Below are positions 61,606 through 64,000 of a DNA stretch of 64,000 nt, in pieces. The notes beneath the pieces are model-generated. The model did no database searches. It saw nothing but the letters and a program-made list of their open reading frames with translations, and had not been told where the DNA came from. The DNA is from an uncultured Bacteroidales bacterium. GTDB lineage: Bacteria; Bacteroidota; Bacteroidia; Bacteroidales; Paludibacteraceae. The translations under genes were made by a program, and so were the position numbers. The stretch's first letter is position 1. Every line of letters begins with the position of its first letter. Location of the stretch: the NCBI GenBank assembly GCA_902784585.1, contig CACZVM010000006.1:33793-97792 (forward strand). The letters are read 5' to 3'.

Positions 61606-62310
61606 ATGTTTAAGCGTATCCTTTTAAAACTTTCCGGTGAGAGTTTGGCCGGAGAAAGCAAGCAAGGCATTGACACCGAGCGGCTCAACCAATACGCAGA
61701 ACAAGTGAAAGCCATCGCGCAACGCGGTGTGCAGATAGGCATCGTCATCGGCGGCGGTAATATCTTCCGTGGCCTGAGTGGTGCGAAGCAGGGTTTCGAT
61801 CGCGTCAAAGGTGATCAGATGGGCATGCTGGCCACCGTCATCAATGCCATGGCACTCTGTTCAGCACTCGAAGCCATCGGTCAACCGGTGCGTGTACTGA
61901 CATCTATCCGTATGGAACCGATCGGCGATTTCTATAGTCCAGCTAAAGCACAACGCCTGCTCGACAAAGGCAATGTAGTGATCCTGGCCGGTGGCACAGG
62001 TGCCCCCTATTTCACCACCGACACCGGTTCGAGCCTGCGCGCTCTGGAGATCAAGGCAGACGTCATGCTCAAGGGCACACGCGTGGACGGCATCTACACC
62101 GCCGACCCCGAGAAAGACCCGACGGCCACTAAGTTCGACGAAATCACGTATGACGAAGTCATCCGCCGCGGCCTCAAGGTGATGGACCTGACAGCCACCG
62201 CCATGGCCAAGGAGAACGGCCTGCCTATCTACGTCTTCAATATGGACGTAGTCGGCAACCTGGAGAAAGTGATCAACGGAGAAAAAATAGGAACATTAGT
62301 AAAACCCTAA
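61606..62310 (+). CDS. pyrH: Uridylate (UMP) kinase
   Basis: 234 residues, hexameric amino-acid-kinase fold. Phosphorylates UMP to UDP. Motifs [31 protein letters not shown] and [10 protein letters not shown] are all present. Standard clustering with frr 5 nt downstream. Confidence 0.97.
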   Translation: MFKRILLKLSGESLAGESKQGIDTERLNQYAEQVKAIAQRGVQIGIVIGGGNIFRGLSGAKQGFDRVKGDQMGMLATVINAMALCSALEAIGQPVRVLTSIRMEPIGDFYSPAKAQRLLDKGNVVILAGGTGAPYFTTDTGSSLRALEIKADVMLKGTRVDGIYTADPEKDPTATKFDEITYDEVIRRGLKVMDLTATAMAKENGLPIYVFNMDVVGNLEKVINGEKIGTLVKP

Positions 62311-62315
62311 ATAAC

Positions 62316-62879
62316 ATGGAAGACGAACTCGAATTGTATCAAAACGCAGCTGAAGAGCAGATGCAGAATGCCGTTGCCCATCTGGACGACGTGCTCCAGC
62401 ACATCCGTGCCGGCAAAGCCAATCCGCGCTTGCTGGACCCTATCAAGATCGACTACTACGGCACCCTCTCGCCGCTGGCTAATTGTGCCACCGTCACCAC
62501 CCCTGACGCACGCACCATCGCCATCACCCCGTGGGAGAAGAAACTCATCGGCGAGATTGAGCGCGCCATCATCAATTCCAATATCGGCCTGGCTCCGTCC
62601 AACAATGGCGAGACCATCCGACTCATCCTGCCGCCGCTGACCGAAGAGCGCCGTCGCGACCTCTGCAAGCAGTGCAAAGGGGAGATGGAGGAGGCGAAGA
62701 TGTCCATCCGCAACGCACGCCGCGATGCTATCGAGGAGTTTAAGAAACTCGTCAAGAACGGCCTGAGCGAAGACATCGAGAAAGATGCTGAAGAGGATAT
62801 CCAGAAGGTGCACGACAAATATATCGCCAAGGTCGAAGCCCTCTACGCCGCCAAGGAAAAAGAGATCATGACGGTCTAA
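62316..62879 (+). CDS. frr: Ribosome recycling factor
   Basis: 187 residues. With EF-G splits the post-termination ribosome. Helical domain ([27 protein letters not shown]-type segment [16 protein letters not shown]) and the beta domain ([15 protein letters not shown]) are recognisable. Between pyrH and rsgA. Confidence 0.96.
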   Translation: MEDELELYQNAAEEQMQNAVAHLDDVLQHIRAGKANPRLLDPIKIDYYGTLSPLANCATVTTPDARTIAITPWEKKLIGEIERAIINSNIGLAPSNNGETIRLILPPLTEERRRDLCKQCKGEMEEAKMSIRNARRDAIEEFKKLVKNGLSEDIEKDAEEDIQKVHDKYIAKVEALYAAKEKEIMTV

Positions 62880-62900
62880 GAAGCTAATAGCTGAAAGCTA
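62880..62900. repeat. GCTAATAGCTGAAAGCTAATG words before rsgA
   Basis: AGCTAATAGCTGAAAGCTAATGG spans the junction and includes the rsgA start codon context. Another tandem-word junction. Confidence 0.55.
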
Positions 62901-63887
62901 ATGGCTAAAGGCTTAATTATCAAATCTACAGGTAGCACTTACATCGTCCGCCTGGACGATGGTTCGGATGCGGAATGTCATATCAAGGGCAATTTCCGCA
63001 TCCGGGGAATTCGTAGCACCAATCCCGTGGCCGTTGGCGACTACGTGAAAGTAGAAAGGTTAAAGGTGAAAGGTGAACAGACCGATGAAACCTACTGGAT
63101 TACGGACGTCGAGGAGCGGAAGAACTATATCATCCGCCGCTCGACCAACCTGAGCAAAGAGAGCCATATTCTCGCCTCCAACATCGACCAGGTGGCACTC
63201 ATCGTCACCGTCAACCACCCCGTCACTTCCACCACCTTCATCGACCGTTTCCTCGCTACCTGCGAGGCCTATCGTGTGCCCGCCATCCTCGTCTTCAACA
63301 AGATTGACTTGCTCACCGAAGACGAACTCGCCCTACTCGCCGAACTGCGTGCGCTCTATGAGTCGATCGGTTACCAGACGCTCGCCATCAGTGCCAAAGA
63401 ACTAAACGCCGAAGGCTCTCAACGCGAAGCAATAACCGCCTTGCTCCAAGGCAAAGTAACCCTTCTCTCCGGCAATTCCGGTGTCGGTAAATCCACCTTG
63501 CTGAATGCGCTCTTCGGACGCGAACTGACACGTACAGGCAAGATATCCGACGCCCACGGCAAGGGCATGCACACCACCACGTTCTCCGAGATGTACTTTC
63601 TGGAGGGGGAAAGCGACCTTTCACCTTCCTCCTCTCATCCGTCAGCCATAATCGACACACCGGGCATCAAGGGCTTCGGTACGTTTGATTTTGAGCGGGA
63701 AGAAGTGAGTCATTATTTCCGGGAGATTTTCCAGATCGGTCGCGACTGCCGTTTTTCTAACTGCACGCACACCAGCGAGCCTGGTTGTGCCGTACTCGAA
63801 GCCGTAGAGCATGGCCGGATAGCCATCTCGCGCTTTGAATCCTACTTGTCACTCTTAGGCGACTGCGAGGAAAGCAAATACCGATAA
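62901..63887 (+). CDS. rsgA: Ribosome small-subunit-dependent GTPase A
   Basis: 328 residues. Checks late 30S maturation. Order is circularly permuted as in the family: OB fold, G4 NKID (about 133), then G1 GNSGVGKST (from 191), G3 DTPG, and the C-terminal zinc motif ([14 protein letters not shown]). Two loops seem lengthened by tandem words: [14 protein letters not shown] (from 63051, GAAAGGTTAAAGGTGAAAGG) and [13 protein letters not shown] (from 63605, containing CCTTTCACCTTCC). Confidence 0.94.
   Translation: MAKGLIIKSTGSTYIVRLDDGSDAECHIKGNFRIRGIRSTNPVAVGDYVKVERLKVKGEQTDETYWITDVEERKNYIIRRSTNLSKESHILASNIDQVALIVTVNHPVTSTTFIDRFLATCEAYRVPAILVFNKIDLLTEDELALLAELRALYESIGYQTLAISAKELNAEGSQREAITALLQGKVTLLSGNSGVGKSTLLNALFGRELTRTGKISDAHGKGMHTTTFSEMYFLEGESDLSPSSSHPSAIIDTPGIKGFGTFDFEREEVSHYFREIFQIGRDCRFSNCTHTSEPGCAVLEAVEHGRIAISRFESYLSLLGDCEESKYR
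63051..63079. repeat. GTGAAAG tandem words inside rsgA
   Basis: GTAGAAAGGTTAAAGGTGAAAGGTGAACAG in frame within the OB-fold region; same word as at the tetR/tolC junction (23704-23752). Confidence 0.6.
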
Positions 63888-63906
63888 AAAAAGCGGCCTT
63901 GTGAGG

Positions 63907-64000
63907 TGACCCCAAAAAGTTGGACAGATTATTAAATCTATTTGACTTGATTTTGAAAGTGAGTTCGGTATTGTACCGGGCTCATTTTCAATTTTAGTTT
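63907..64000. mobile_element. End of an IS3-family insertion sequence (partial)
   Basis: TGACCCCAAAAAGTTGGACA at 63907-63926 is a typical IS3-family terminal inverted repeat. The transposase reading frame ends 12 nt inside it on the minus strand. The rest of the element lies outside the window. It has landed 19 nt after the rsgA stop codon. Confidence 0.8.
63938..64000 (-). CDS. IS3-family transposase OrfB, C-terminal end (partial)
   Basis: Only the last 20 codons are present, reading KLKLKMSPVQYRTHFQNQVK before TAG. The 'L.G.SPVQYR' motif is typical of the C-terminus of IS3-family DDE integrases. The catalytic part is outside the window. Confidence 0.78.
   Translation of the reverse strand, partial: KLKLKMSPVQYRTHFQNQVK

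Overview
The window comes from a Bacteroidales (Bacteroidota) chromosome. The evidence is the promoter grammar (TTTG, 20 nt, TAnnTTTG), recognisable in at least eleven places; the gene content (SusD-like tail, BIG2 lipoprotein, TonB-dependent receptors with carboxypeptidase-regulatory domains, DUF3078, DUF4924, AsmA, CotH, ArsG/CcdA-like protein); and tRNA genes without an encoded CCA. The family within the order cannot be resolved from sequence reading alone. Coding density is high and most genes are housekeeping.

Layout. 1-4159: end of a SusD-like gene, a BIG2 lipoprotein and a large secreted M6 metalloprotease. 4171-12235: an orphan NtrY-like sensor kinase, then an exporter operon (TolC, HlyD adaptor, two ABC-2 permeases, AraC regulator; no ATPase). 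12333-17782: an outer-membrane receptor, tRNA-Gln, and the translation/repair run rplY-pth-S4 protein-DUF4924-nth. 17798-24342 (minus): an RND efflux operon read as TetR, TolC, adaptor, AcrB-type pump, PII-like protein. 24568-29465: DUF3078 outer-membrane protein, a coiled-coil/ZapA pair with RNase Y, a tRNA methyltransferase and a His-rich CcdA/ArsG-like membrane protein. 29716-44175: tyrS, SulP transporter, CotH protein, ileS, a lipoprotein, AsmA, M3 peptidase and a small membrane protein. 44172-46826 (minus): MBL hydrolase, radical SAM/SPASM protein, rpiB and MarC. 46954-51636: efp, a FeoB-like transporter with a cut-down G domain, a TPP riboswitch and a TonB-dependent receptor. 51992-60072: tRNA-Ser, then on the minus strand era, an M16 peptidase, tdh, kbl and gdhA. 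60278-63887: tpiA, gamma carbonic anhydrase, pyrH, frr, rsgA. 63907-end: the terminal inverted repeat and transposase tail of an IS3-family element that runs out of the window.

Most notable points: (1) a TPP riboswitch at about 49311-49374 marks the TonB-dependent receptor as a probable thiamin-type importer and moves its start codon; (2) the FeoB-like protein keeps its membrane core but has lost most GTPase motifs; (3) the -33 promoter element extends in nearly all promoters into an alternating purine/pyrimidine tract, and one palindromic copy serves two divergent promoters (efp and marC); (4) short tandem 'words' (such as GTGAAAG, AATTAAG, GAAATATC, GATTGGT) sit in many gene junctions and also inside conserved enzyme genes as linker-like inserts; (5) intergenic cassettes near 51722-51844 and 56278-56418 show ORF-like or switch-like structure that no annotated gene explains. 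No CRISPR array, prophage, rRNA operon or defence island was seen.
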